Source: Actinomycetota bacterium
Lineage (GTDB): Bacteria; Actinomycetota; Thermoleophilia; Gaiellales; Gaiellaceae
Length of the DNA: 8,014 nucleotides
Reading direction: 5' to 3'
NCBI GenBank assembly: GCA_005884155.1
Contig: VAXD01000036.1
Span: 1-8,014 of the forward strand
Position numbers and translations under genes: made by a program. The notes under the pieces are model-generated. The model did no database searches, was not told the origin of the DNA, and saw only the letters and a program-made list of their open reading frames with translations. Shown one piece after another: positions 1 to 6,851 of the stretch. The number at the start of each line of letters is the position of its first letter. Position 1 is the stretch's first letter.

Positions 1-2
1 TC

Positions 3-2129
3 GTCTGCTATCTGACCGGCCTCTCGCACGTCGACCCCGTGCAGGCGGGCCTGCCGCTCGGCCGCTTCCTCAACCGTGAGCTCGCCTCAGTGCCGGACAT
101 CGACCTCGACTTCCCGCGAGACATCCGTGAGAAGTTGATCGTCGAGGTCTGCGAGCGCTACGGCCGGGAGCACTCCGCGCTCGTCGCGAGCTTTTCCACG
201 TACCACGCACGTGGCGCGATCCGCGACGTCGGCAAGGCGCTCGGCCTGCCGTTCGGAGAGCTCGAGCGGCTCGCCCGCTTGACCGACGGCAACCCGTACC
301 GCGTCGGCGAGGAGCTCGCAAAGCTCCCGGATGCGGAGACGAAGCGAGCCTCGCCGCGCTGGCGCGCCTTCGCGCGGCTCTGCGGCGAGCTCGGCGGCCT
401 TCCGCGGCACATCTCGCAGCATCCGGGCGGGATGGTGATCTCGACGCGGCCGCTGGTCGAGCTCGTGCCGGTCCAGCCCGCGGCGATGGCCGGCCGTCAG
501 CTCTGCCAGTGGGACAAGGACTCGTGCGCCGACGCGGGCTTCCTCAAGATCGACCTGCTCGGTCTGGGGATGCTGTCGGCGGTCGAGGACTGCGTCGAGC
601 AGATCGCGCTCGCGCACGGCGAGACGATCGACCTCTCGCGGATTCCGCTCGACGACCAGGCGGTGTACGACGAGATCCAGCGCGCGGACACGGTCGGCGT
701 CTTCCAGATCGAGAGCCGGGCACAGATGCAGTCGCTCCTGCGCACCCGTCCCGAGAACCTCGACGACCTGACGGTGCAGGTCGCGCTCGTCCGGCCGGGC
801 CCGATCCAGGGCGGCGCCGTTCACCCGTACATCGAGAACCGGCAGCGCCTGCGCGAGAACCCGGAGTTCGAGCCGCCGTACGATCACTCGCTGCTCGCAG
901 AGCCCCTCCGCGAGACGCTCGGGGTCGTGGTCTTCCAGGAGCAGGTGCTCGCGGTCGCGATCGCGCTCGCCGGCTTCTCGGTCGGCGAGGCGGAGGGCCT
1001 GCGCCGGGCGATGAGCCGCAAGCGCAGCAGGGAGGCGGTCGAGGCGTTCCACGAACGCTTCGTCGAGGGCGCGCTCGCGCGCGGCGTCGACCGTGAGACG
1101 GCCGAGCACGTCTTCGTGAAGCTGAACGGCTTCGCGGCGTTCGGGTTCCCGAAGTCCCACGCGGCCGCGTTCGGGCTGCTCGCGTACCAGTCGGCGTGGC
1201 TACGGCATCACTACCCGCGTGAGTTCCTCTGCGCGCTGCTGAACGCGCAGCCGATGGGCTTCTACCCGCCGGCGTCGCTTGTGCGCGACGCGCAGCGGAA
1301 CGGGGTGGAGGTGCGTCCACCTGACGTGAACCGCAGCGCGGCGAAGTGCGCGCTGGAGGAAGAGGCGGTCCGGATCGGTCTCGACTACGTCCGGTCACTC
1401 GGCGAGGAGGAAGCCGAGGCGCTGGTCGCGGAGCGGGCGCGTGCCGGCCCGTTTCGCGGAGTGCGTGAGCTGGCGCAACGGAGTGGGCTCGACCACCCCC
1501 GGCTGGAGGCACTCGTCGCCTCTGGCGCCTGCGACTCGTTCGGCGGCGGGCGGCGTGTCCTCCTCTGGGAGCTCGGGCTGGCCCCGCGCTCGCAGAGCGT
1601 TCCCGGCAGCGCGGGCAAGGAGCGACAGCTCGCCCTCCCGCTCGACCCCACGGCCGCGACACCGGCGTTGCGGGAGCAGTCGAAGTGGGAGCGGTTGCTC
1701 GCCGACTACCGCACGACGACCCTGTCCGTCGACGTGCATCCGCTCGCGCTTCTACGGCCACACCTGCCCGGCGGAACGCAGTCGAGCCGAGAGCTGGCGG
1801 AGTGCGCGTCGGGCGGGCAGGTGACGGTCGCAGGGATGGCGGTCGCGCGGCAACGGCCGGCCACTGCGAACGGTGTTGTCTTCATGCTCCTGGAGGACGA
1901 GTTCGGCCAGATCAACCTGATCGTCCCGCCCGCGGTCTACGAGCGCTTCCGCCCGCTCGTCCGCGCCGAGCCGCTGCTCCTTGCCCGCGGCAAGTTCGAG
2001 CGGCTCGGCCGCAACCGCAACGTCGTCGTCCGCGAGCTCGAGTCGCTCGGCCCGATCGCCCGCCGCTGCGCGGACGACGCGGACGTCTTCGGCTCCCTCC
2101 CGGCCGCCCACCACTTCGGCCATCGCTGA
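3..2129 (+). CDS. dnaE2: Error-prone DNA polymerase III alpha subunit (DnaE2/ImuC type), 3' part
   Basis: This is the C-terminal ~708 residues of a C-family replicative-type polymerase; the reading frame is already open at the window edge, so the start lies upstream. The metal-binding Asp pair sits in PDIDLDFP (bases 93-116), and the third catalytic Asp in KIDLLGLGML (Asp codon 552-554), matching E. coli DnaE D401, D403 and D555. The fingers, a helix-hairpin-helix region and an OB fold (about 1820-2060, containing GVVFMLLEDE) follow. The protein stops shortly after the OB fold and lacks the tau-binding tail of E. coli-type DnaE1, which favours DnaE2, the translesion polymerase of the SOS mutasome with ImuA and ImuB. 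QLALPL at 1626-1643 could be a beta-clamp-binding motif (inference). Any LexA box, imuA or imuB would lie outside the window. The family call is firm; DnaE2 over DnaE1 is likely. Confidence 0.93.
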   Translation, partial: VCYLTGLSHVDPVQAGLPLGRFLNRELASVPDIDLDFPRDIREKLIVEVCERYGREHSALVASFSTYHARGAIRDVGKALGLPFGELERLARLTDGNPYRVGEELAKLPDAETKRASPRWRAFARLCGELGGLPRHISQHPGGMVISTRPLVELVPVQPAAMAGRQLCQWDKDSCADAGFLKIDLLGLGMLSAVEDCVEQIALAHGETIDLSRIPLDDQAVYDEIQRADTVGVFQIESRAQMQSLLRTRPENLDDLTVQVALVRPGPIQGGAVHPYIENRQRLRENPEFEPPYDHSLLAEPLRETLGVVVFQEQVLAVAIALAGFSVGEAEGLRRAMSRKRSREAVEAFHERFVEGALARGVDRETAEHVFVKLNGFAAFGFPKSHAAAFGLLAYQSAWLRHHYPREFLCALLNAQPMGFYPPASLVRDAQRNGVEVRPPDVNRSAAKCALEEEAVRIGLDYVRSLGEEEAEALVAERARAGPFRGVRELAQRSGLDHPRLEALVASGACDSFGGGRRVLLWELGLAPRSQSVPGSAGKERQLALPLDPTAATPALREQSKWERLLADYRTTTLSVDVHPLALLRPHLPGGTQSSRELAECASGGQVTVAGMAVARQRPATANGVVFMLLEDEFGQINLIVPPAVYERFRPLVRAEPLLLARGKFERLGRNRNVVVRELESLGPIARRCADDADVFGSLPAAHHFGHR

Positions 2130-2159
2130 AGTGGCCGCCGCGTGCCGAAAAGACCGCAC

Positions 2160-2182
2160 CCCCACCCAACTGGAGGGTGGGG
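2160..2182 (+). terminator. Hairpin terminator after dnaE2
   Basis: A perfect 8-bp GC-rich stem (CCCCACCC at 2160-2167, GGGTGGGG at 2175-2182) with a 7-base loop lies 30 bases after the dnaE2 stop codon. Only a weak T-containing stretch (CTCTTG) follows, so it is not a textbook intrinsic terminator, but U-poor hairpins are common ends of transcripts in GC-rich actinobacteria. Position and strength of the stem support a terminator separating dnaE2 from the GH15 operon. Confidence 0.6.
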
Positions 2183-2223
2183 CTCTTGACCCGCCTCCCT
2201 CGCCGTTGACGGTACCGGGGCGC

Positions 2224-2283
2224 GGCGCGCGTGTCTGTGACTGCTCTTTGCCGATTGTGGGTCTATTGCTCCACAGGCGCGCC
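2224..2283. other. Imperfect stem-loop in the dnaE2-GH15 gap
   Basis: GGCGCGC at 2224-2230 pairs with GCGCGCC at 2277-2283. Inside it, CTGTG at 2235-2239 pairs with CACAG at 2272-2276, leaving a 4-base bulge on the left arm and a 32-base inner loop that is clearly less GC-rich than the surroundings. It could be a structured RNA, an operator with dyad symmetry, or chance in GC-rich DNA. I do not recognise it as a known RNA family. If GH15 is transcribed from the box just before its start codon, this structure is upstream of its transcript. Confidence 0.25.
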
Positions 2284-2349
2284 GTCGTGCGGGAGCGGGA
2301 CGACTGCACACGGAGGGCACACCCGAGCGCCGGTGGGTTTGGCGGTGGG

Positions 2350-2355
2350 CAGAAT
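2350..2355 (+). promoter_or_regulatory. Candidate -10 box of the GH15 operon
   Basis: CAGAAT (matching the key A and final T of TANNNT) ends six bases before the GTG at 2362, so transcription would begin at or next to the start codon, giving a leaderless mRNA. No Shine-Dalgarno sequence precedes this GTG, which fits. No convincing -35 box is seen 16-18 bases upstream. The call is inference from spacing and from the similar arrangement at the other leading genes of the window. Confidence 0.4.
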
Positions 2356-2361
2356 CCTCCC

Positions 2362-4164
2362 GTGCGGCGAAGCGACGGCTATGCACCGATCCGCGACTAC
2401 GCGCTGATCGGGGACGGACGCACCACGGCCCTCGTCGCGACGGACGGGTCGATCGACTGGCTCTGCCTCCCGAACGTCGACTCCCCGGCGGTCTTCGCGC
2501 GAGTACTCGACGCGCGCCGCGGCGGCTCGTTCCAGCTCGAGCCGGCCGACCCGTACGAGGTTGAGCGCCGCTACCAGCAGGACTCGAACGTGCTCGAGAC
2601 CACCTTCACGACCGCGCAGGGAAGCATCCGCGTAACCGATTCGATGACGCTGACGGACGACCGCCGGCTCTCACCGTTCAGGGAACTGACCCGCAAGGTC
2701 GAGGGCCTGAGCGGGAGGGTCCCGGTCCGCTGGGCGTTCGAGCCGCGCTTCGAGTACGGCGAACGCTCCCCGCAGCTCTCTCGGCGCGCGGGGCGCTGGT
2801 TCGCCGAGTGCGGGCGAAACGCGATCGCGCTGTCCGCGTGGGATGCCGGCGAGCCGGAGGCGAACGGAACCACGATCGGCGCGGAGCTCGAGCTGGAACA
2901 AGGACAGACCGCCCTGATCGCGCTGGCGGCGGCCCACGAGCAGCCGGTCGTGCTTCCCGGCCGCGCCGACACCGAGGGGAGGCTCGAGCGCACCGAGCGC
3001 TTCTGGCCGGAGTGGGCCGGCCGGGTCGAGTACGACGGCCCGTGGCGCGACGCCGTCGTCCGCAGCGCGCTGACGCTCAAGCTGCTCGTCTTCGCGCCCT
3101 CCGGGGCGATCGTCGCCGCGCCGACTGCCTCGCTCCCCGAGTGGATCGGCGGCAGCCGCAACTGGGACTACCGCTTCACCTGGCTGCGCGATGCGAGCTG
3201 GACGCTCGACGCCCTCATCCGTCTCGGGCTCGACGACGAGGCCCACGCCTTCTTCTGGTGGTTCATGCACGCCTCGCGCCTGACGCAACCGCGCCTCCAG
3301 ATCCTCTACAAGGTGGACGGCTCGACGCACACGAAGGAGCACGACCTCGACAACCTCGAGGGCTACCTCGGGTCGTCGCCGGTCCGCGTCGGTAACGGCG
3401 CCGTCGACCAGGTGCAGCTCGACGTCTACGGCTCCGTGCTCGAGTCGATCTGGCTCTACGTCCAGGAGGTCGGCCACCTCGACGGCGAGACGGGCCGGGA
3501 CGTCGCCAAAATCGCCGACTACGTCACCGAGCACTGGAGCGACCGCGACTCCGGCATCTGGGAGGTGCGCTCGGAGGAGACGCACTTCATTCAGTCGAAG
3601 GCGCTCTGCTGCATCGCGCTCGAGCGGGCCTGCGCACTCGCTGAGCGTGGCGTGATTCCCGACCGCTCCGAGCGCTGGTGCGCGGCCTCCGAGGAGATCC
3701 GGAACTTCGTCGACGCGAACGGTTGGGACGAGGAGCGACAGAGCTACGTGCGTGCGCCCGACCTGCACGAGCTCGACGCGAGCCTGCTGACGCTCGCGAT
3801 CCTCGCCTACGACAGCCCGGGGCGCGAGCGTCTCAAGAGCACCGTCGCGGCGATCGAGCGCGAGCTACGCACGGGGCCGTACGTCTACCGCTACCGGGGC
3901 AAGGACGGCGTCGGAGGCGACGAGGGCGCGTTTCTCACCTGCTCGTTCTGGCTCGCCGACACGTTTGCCCGCCAGGGCCGGCTCGACGAGGCGCGCTCGC
4001 TGATGGACGAGCTGATCGGCCTCGCGAACGACGTCGGCCTCTACTCGGAGGAGATCGACCCATCGAACGGCGACTTCCTCGGCAACTTTCCGCAGGGCCT
4101 AACACACCTCGCGCTGGTGAACGCCGCCATCTCGATCGCCGACGCCGAGCAGGATCAGCGGTGA
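2362..4164 (+). CDS. Glycoside hydrolase family 15 protein (glucoamylase/trehalase type)
   Basis: A 600-residue inverting alpha-glucosidase of the (alpha/alpha)6-barrel GH15 family. The N-terminal beta-sandwich (trehalase-like N domain, about 1-210) opens with the typical PIRDYALIGDGRTTALVATD stretch. The catalytic barrel carries RNWDYRFTWLRDASW from residue 266 and LEGYLGSSPVRVGN. The predicted general acid is E401 in SGIWEVR and the general base E563 in SEEIDP, followed by GNFPQGLTHLALVNAA, the usual end of the family. No signal peptide is seen, so it probably acts in the cytoplasm on maltodextrins, glycogen fragments or trehalose; sequence alone does not decide the substrate. The GTG at 2362 gives the family's normal length and N terminus, although the frame is open much further upstream. 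It overlaps the next gene by four bases. Confidence 0.92.
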   Translation: MRRSDGYAPIRDYALIGDGRTTALVATDGSIDWLCLPNVDSPAVFARVLDARRGGSFQLEPADPYEVERRYQQDSNVLETTFTTAQGSIRVTDSMTLTDDRRLSPFRELTRKVEGLSGRVPVRWAFEPRFEYGERSPQLSRRAGRWFAECGRNAIALSAWDAGEPEANGTTIGAELELEQGQTALIALAAAHEQPVVLPGRADTEGRLERTERFWPEWAGRVEYDGPWRDAVVRSALTLKLLVFAPSGAIVAAPTASLPEWIGGSRNWDYRFTWLRDASWTLDALIRLGLDDEAHAFFWWFMHASRLTQPRLQILYKVDGSTHTKEHDLDNLEGYLGSSPVRVGNGAVDQVQLDVYGSVLESIWLYVQEVGHLDGETGRDVAKIADYVTEHWSDRDSGIWEVRSEETHFIQSKALCCIALERACALAERGVIPDRSERWCAASEEIRNFVDANGWDEERQSYVRAPDLHELDASLLTLAILAYDSPGRERLKSTVAAIERELRTGPYVYRYRGKDGVGGDEGAFLTCSFWLADTFARQGRLDEARSLMDELIGLANDVGLYSEEIDPSNGDFLGNFPQGLTHLALVNAAISIADAEQDQR

Positions 4165-4643
4165 CGATCTGGGGCGCGCTCGCCGGCGGGGTGGTCGGGA
4201 CGGTTGTCCTGACGAGCACCCTCCGGATCGCCCAGGCGGCCGGCTGGACACGGATGGACATCCCGCTGCTGATCGGGACGATGTTCAGCGACAGGCGCGG
4301 CCGCGCGAGCGTGATCGGCTACGCCGTCCACTTCCTCAACGGCCTCGGGTTCGCGGTCGTCTACTGGGCGATCTTCCGCGCGGTCGGGCATGCAGGATGG
4401 GCCTTCGGCGCCGTGCTCGGGCTCGTCCACGCGATGTTCGCGGGCGGGGCGCTCGTGAACACGATCCTGCCCGCAGTGCATCCGCGCATGGGCACGCCCT
4501 GGAGCGACGCGGAGGAAACGCCGATCCTCGAGCCGCCGGGCTTCCTGCTCTCGAACTACGGCCGGCGCACTGCGATCACGAACATCATCGCCCACGTCGC
4601 CTACGGCGCGATCATCGGCGGCTTCGCAACCGGGTTGTGGTAG
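4161..4643 (+). CDS. Conserved-looking four-helix membrane protein, unknown function
   Basis: A 160-residue integral membrane protein that I do not recognise. Four hydrophobic segments lie at about residues 3-19, 52-72, 79-103 and 137-157. The hydrophilic loop between the third and fourth (about 104-136) holds HPRMGTPWSDAEE and ILEPPGF. Short polar patterns inside or beside helices (TMFSDRRGR, VHFLNG, LVHAMFAGG, NIIAHVAYG) look like conserved functional residues rather than generic membrane filler. The GTG at 4161 shares bases with the TGA of the GH15 gene (GTGA), and AGGA at 4151-4154 lies six bases upstream as a Shine-Dalgarno site, so the start is well supported and translation is probably coupled. 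Co-transcription hints at a link to GH15 metabolism, but no role can be assigned. Its TAG stop directly abuts the stop of the convergent gene. Confidence 0.8.
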   Translation: MTIWGALAGGVVGTVVLTSTLRIAQAAGWTRMDIPLLIGTMFSDRRGRASVIGYAVHFLNGLGFAVVYWAIFRAVGHAGWAFGAVLGLVHAMFAGGALVNTILPAVHPRMGTPWSDAEETPILEPPGFLLSNYGRRTAITNIIAHVAYGAIIGGFATGLW

Positions 4644-4955
4644 CTAGCGATTCTCGATCTCGAGCCCGAAGCGGGGCAGGCGCCTGCGCACCGCCTCGTT
4701 GAACTCCGCTTCGTATTGCTCCCCGGCGGCCTCGTCCAGGGTTGCCGCGAAGTGGTCTCGCAGGTCGGCGAGGATCTCCGTCCCGGTCTCGACGAGATCC
4801 TGGTAGTCGCCGAAGCGTTCCTCGGCCTCGTCCCGTTCCGCTTGGTCGTAGGCCTCTTCGGCCGCCTCGCACTCGCGGATCAGCTCCGCCGAGTCGCGCT
4901 CGAAGAGCTCGAGCTGGCGCGAGATTATGTCCGCGAACCGCCGGCGGCGAAACAC
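4644..4955 (-). CDS. Small charged helical protein, unknown function
   Basis: A 103-residue protein starting at GTG (4955) with the basic N terminus VFRRRRF, followed by an almost continuous helical, strongly acidic stretch (for example ECEAAEEAYDQAERDEAEER, residues 28-47) and ending RRLPRFGLEIENR. Heptad-like spacing of hydrophobic residues suggests a helical bundle or short coiled coil. There is no signal peptide, membrane segment, zinc motif or enzyme motif. The frame stays open upstream across the divergent gene, but the GTG at 4955 is chosen because a -10-like box (TACTCT, minus strand, 4967-4962) ends six bases before it and the upstream part is the shadow of the EEP gene. Codon use and protein-like composition support a real gene; function is unknown. 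Confidence 0.72.
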   Translation of the reverse strand: MFRRRRFADIISRQLELFERDSAELIRECEAAEEAYDQAERDEAEERFGDYQDLVETGTEILADLRDHFAATLDEAAGEQYEAEFNEAVRRRLPRFGLEIENR

Positions 4956-4960
4956 GGGCC

Positions 4961-4967
4961 TAGAGTA
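4961..4967. promoter_or_regulatory. Symmetric bidirectional -10 box between two divergent genes
   Basis: The 19-bp gap between the GTG starts at 4955 (minus) and 4975 (plus) contains TAGAGTA. On the plus strand TAGAGT (4961-4966) is TANNNT and ends eight bases before the EEP start; on the minus strand TACTCT (4967-4962) is TANNNT and ends six bases before the small-protein start. There is no space for two separate promoters or untranslated leaders. No clear -35 box is visible on either side; such boxes would lie inside the opposite gene. Confidence 0.55.
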
Positions 4968-4974
4968 GAGCGCC

Positions 4975-5766
4975 GTGCTGATCCGTACCTGGAACGTCTT
5001 CCACGGCAACGCGGTGCCGCCGGAGCGGCGCGCGTTCCTCGCGGAGATGGTGCGGCTCGCGAGCGCCGACGACCCGGATGTGCTCTGCCTGCAGGAGGTT
5101 CCGGCCTGGGCGCTTCCGAGGCTCGGAGACTGGAGCGGCATGCGCGCGCTCGGAGTCGTCGCCGCGCGTCCGCTCGCCGGTAGCGCCGGGCTCGGCGGCG
5201 CCGTCACCGAGCTCCACCACGGGATGCTGCGCTCCGCGCTCACCGGACAGGCGAACGCGATCCTGCTGAGCCGAGAGCTGCGCCTGATGGCGGACGACCG
5301 GCTCGTCCTCAACCCGCTTGGCTTTCGGCGCGCGGAGGCCCGCCGGCTCGGGCTCTCGCGGCGTGCGCGGCTCGCCTGGGCGCGGGAACGGCGCCTCTGC
5401 CAGGCTATCCGCGTCGATGCCGGCGGCCGCTTCCTGACCGTGGCGAACCTGCATGCGTCGAGCGTGCCCGACCGGCGTTGCCAGGACGCCGAGCTCCTCC
5501 GGGCGGCCACGTTCGCCGATTCGTTCGCGGAGCCGGGCGACATCGTCGTCTTTGCCGGCGACCTCAACGTCATCCGCGAGACCTCTGGGACGCTGAAGGC
5601 ACTCGCAAGCCCGGAGTGGGGGTTCGACGAGCCGATCGCCGACCTCGACCAGATCCTCGTGAGGGGCGCGCGAGCGAGCCGGCCGCAGCGCTGGCCCGAA
5701 GACAGGCGCCGCCTCGACGGACGCCTGCTCTCCGATCACGCACCGGTCGAACGGACTATCGAGTGA
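4975..5766 (+). CDS. Endonuclease/exonuclease/phosphatase (EEP) family protein
   Basis: A 263-residue metal-dependent hydrolase of the DNase I/exonuclease III/phosphatase fold. All family motifs are present in order: RTWNV (N7), CLQEV (metal-binding E41), ANLHAS (H160), GDLN (D196, N198), DLDQILV (D225) and SDHAPV (D254, catalytic H255). The catalytic set is therefore intact. The substrate is not predictable: the family includes nucleases, sphingomyelinases, inositol phosphatases and cyclic-nucleotide or tyrosyl-DNA phosphodiesterases. The length is near the minimal fold. No signal peptide is seen, so it is probably cytoplasmic. The GTG at 4975 lies just behind the shared -10 box and begins directly with the first beta strand (MLIRTWNVFHG), supporting the start. 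It overlaps the downstream PLP enzyme gene by four bases, so the two are co-transcribed. Confidence 0.88.
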   Translation: MLIRTWNVFHGNAVPPERRAFLAEMVRLASADDPDVLCLQEVPAWALPRLGDWSGMRALGVVAARPLAGSAGLGGAVTELHHGMLRSALTGQANAILLSRELRLMADDRLVLNPLGFRRAEARRLGLSRRARLAWARERRLCQAIRVDAGGRFLTVANLHASSVPDRRCQDAELLRAATFADSFAEPGDIVVFAGDLNVIRETSGTLKALASPEWGFDEPIADLDQILVRGARASRPQRWPEDRRRLDGRLLSDHAPVERTIE

Positions 5767-6851
5767 CCTTCGGGGAGGCGCGAGCACAGTTCCCGGTCTT
5801 CGAACGGCTCGCGTACCTGAACGCCGGCACGACCGGGCCGCTCTCGCGGGCCACGGTCGAAGCGCTGGTCAAGCAGGAGCGGTCCGCGCTCGAGCAAGGG
5901 CGGGGCGGGCCGGCCTACTTCGAGGGCGCGCTGGCCCTGCGCGACGAGGTGCGGGCCAGGCTCGCGGCCCTGGTGAACGTCGCGCCCGAGAACCTCGCCC
6001 TCGCGAACTCGACCACGAACGGCTGCAACATCGTCGTCGCAGGGCTCGGTCTCGGGCCGGAGGACGAGGTCGTGAGCACGGACGGCGAGCACTTCGGCCT
6101 GCTCGGCGCGCTCGCCGTCTCGCAGTCGCGGCTGCGGATCGCGAAGGTGCGCGAGCTTCCTCCGGAGCAGGCGCTCGACGCGCTGCTTCGCGAGGTGACG
6201 CCGCGGACGCGCCTGCTCGCGCTCTCGCACGTCTGCTGGATGAGCGGCAACCGCTTCCCGGTCGCGGAGCTGAAGGAGGCGACAGGCCTGCCGCTGCTCG
6301 TCGACGGCGCACAGTCCGTCGGCGCGATGCCGGTCGACGCGACGCAGTTCGACTACTACGCCTTCTCGGGCCAGAAGTGGCTCTGCGGCCCCGACTCGAC
6401 GGGCGGGCTCGTCGTCGCCGAGCCCGAGTCGCTGAAGCTCGCGGCGCCGAGCTACCTCTCGCAGGCGAGCTACGACTACGAGGGCGGGTTCGAGCCACGT
6501 GCCGGGGCGCTCCGTTTCGATCCCGGCTGGGCGCCGCCCGCCGCGCTTGCGGGCCTGCGCGCCGCGCTCGACCTGCAGCCGGAGGGACGCTTCGAGCGCG
6601 CCGCCACCATGGCCGCCCGCTGCCGCGACCGGCTCGCCGAGCGCTTCGACGTCGTCACCGCAGGCGAGCTCGCCACGCTCGTCACGTTCCGCGTCGCTGA
6701 GGACTCGGCCGAGCTCGTCCGCCGGCTCTTCGACGAGGGCATCGTCGTCCGAGACATCCCCGGCCTGGGCTGGGTCCGCATCTCCTGCGGCTGGTGGACG
6801 ACCGACGATGATCTCGACCGGCTGCTAGCCGCTCTCGGCGCCGGTTCGTAG
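5763..6851 (+). CDS. Class V aminotransferase-fold PLP enzyme (cysteine desulfurase / cystine lyase-like)
   Basis: A 362-residue fold-type I PLP enzyme. It opens with the family start YLNAGTTGPLSRATVEAL. The phosphate-binding turn is NSTTNG (T84-T85-N86), H156 in LSHVCW stacks on the cofactor, D181 in LLVDGAQSVGA holds the pyridine nitrogen with Q184, and K205 in SGQKWLCGP forms the Schiff base. The SGQKWLCGP..TGGL pattern recalls actinobacterial proteins labelled L-cysteine/cystine lyase or isopenicillin-N-epimerase-like; the cysteine desulfurase signature loop with a catalytic Cys (RxGHHCA type) is absent, so sulfur transfer as in SufS is unlikely. The actual reaction could be C-S lysis, epimerisation or another amino-acid reaction. 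GTG at 5763 shares bases with the EEP TGA, with a weak GGA ribosome site. Its 3' end overlaps the convergent HD gene. Confidence 0.85.
   Translation: MTFGEARAQFPVFERLAYLNAGTTGPLSRATVEALVKQERSALEQGRGGPAYFEGALALRDEVRARLAALVNVAPENLALANSTTNGCNIVVAGLGLGPEDEVVSTDGEHFGLLGALAVSQSRLRIAKVRELPPEQALDALLREVTPRTRLLALSHVCWMSGNRFPVAELKEATGLPLLVDGAQSVGAMPVDATQFDYYAFSGQKWLCGPDSTGGLVVAEPESLKLAAPSYLSQASYDYEGGFEPRAGALRFDPGWAPPAALAGLRAALDLQPEGRFERAATMAARCRDRLAERFDVVTAGELATLVTFRVAEDSAELVRRLFDEGIVVRDIPGLGWVRISCGWWTTDDDLDRLLAALGAGS

Noticed and set aside
87..1160. Long minus-strand open frame across dnaE2
   Set aside because: It lies opposite well-conserved polymerase motifs and its product is an Arg/Leu/Asp-rich string with no domain; long antisense frames are expected at this GC content.
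2111..2134. 7-bp hairpin (CCACTTC/GAAGTGG) spanning the dnaE2 stop codon
   Set aside because: It is partly inside coding sequence, competes with another short pairing (CGGCCA/TGGCCG), and has no T-tract; the stem at 2160-2182 is a better terminator.
2186..2211. TTGACC (2186-2191) and TTGACG (2206-2211) as -35 boxes for the GH15 operon
   Set aside because: No -10-like sequence lies 16-18 bases downstream of either, and both are about 150 bases from the start codon.
1981..2361. N-terminal extension of the GH15 protein
   Set aside because: The frame is open this far back, but it overlaps the dnaE2 end and the terminator hairpin, and the extra residues are Ser/Arg/Ala-rich with no domain. The family N terminus begins just after GTG 2362.
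2671..3768. Long minus-strand open frame across the GH15 gene
   Set aside because: It is antisense to the GH15 catalytic barrel, with low-complexity composition and no recognisable motif.
4956..5573. N-terminal extension of the minus-strand small protein
   Set aside because: The extra part is exactly antisense to the EEP gene and is Ser/Arg-rich shadow sequence; the -10 box favours GTG 4955.
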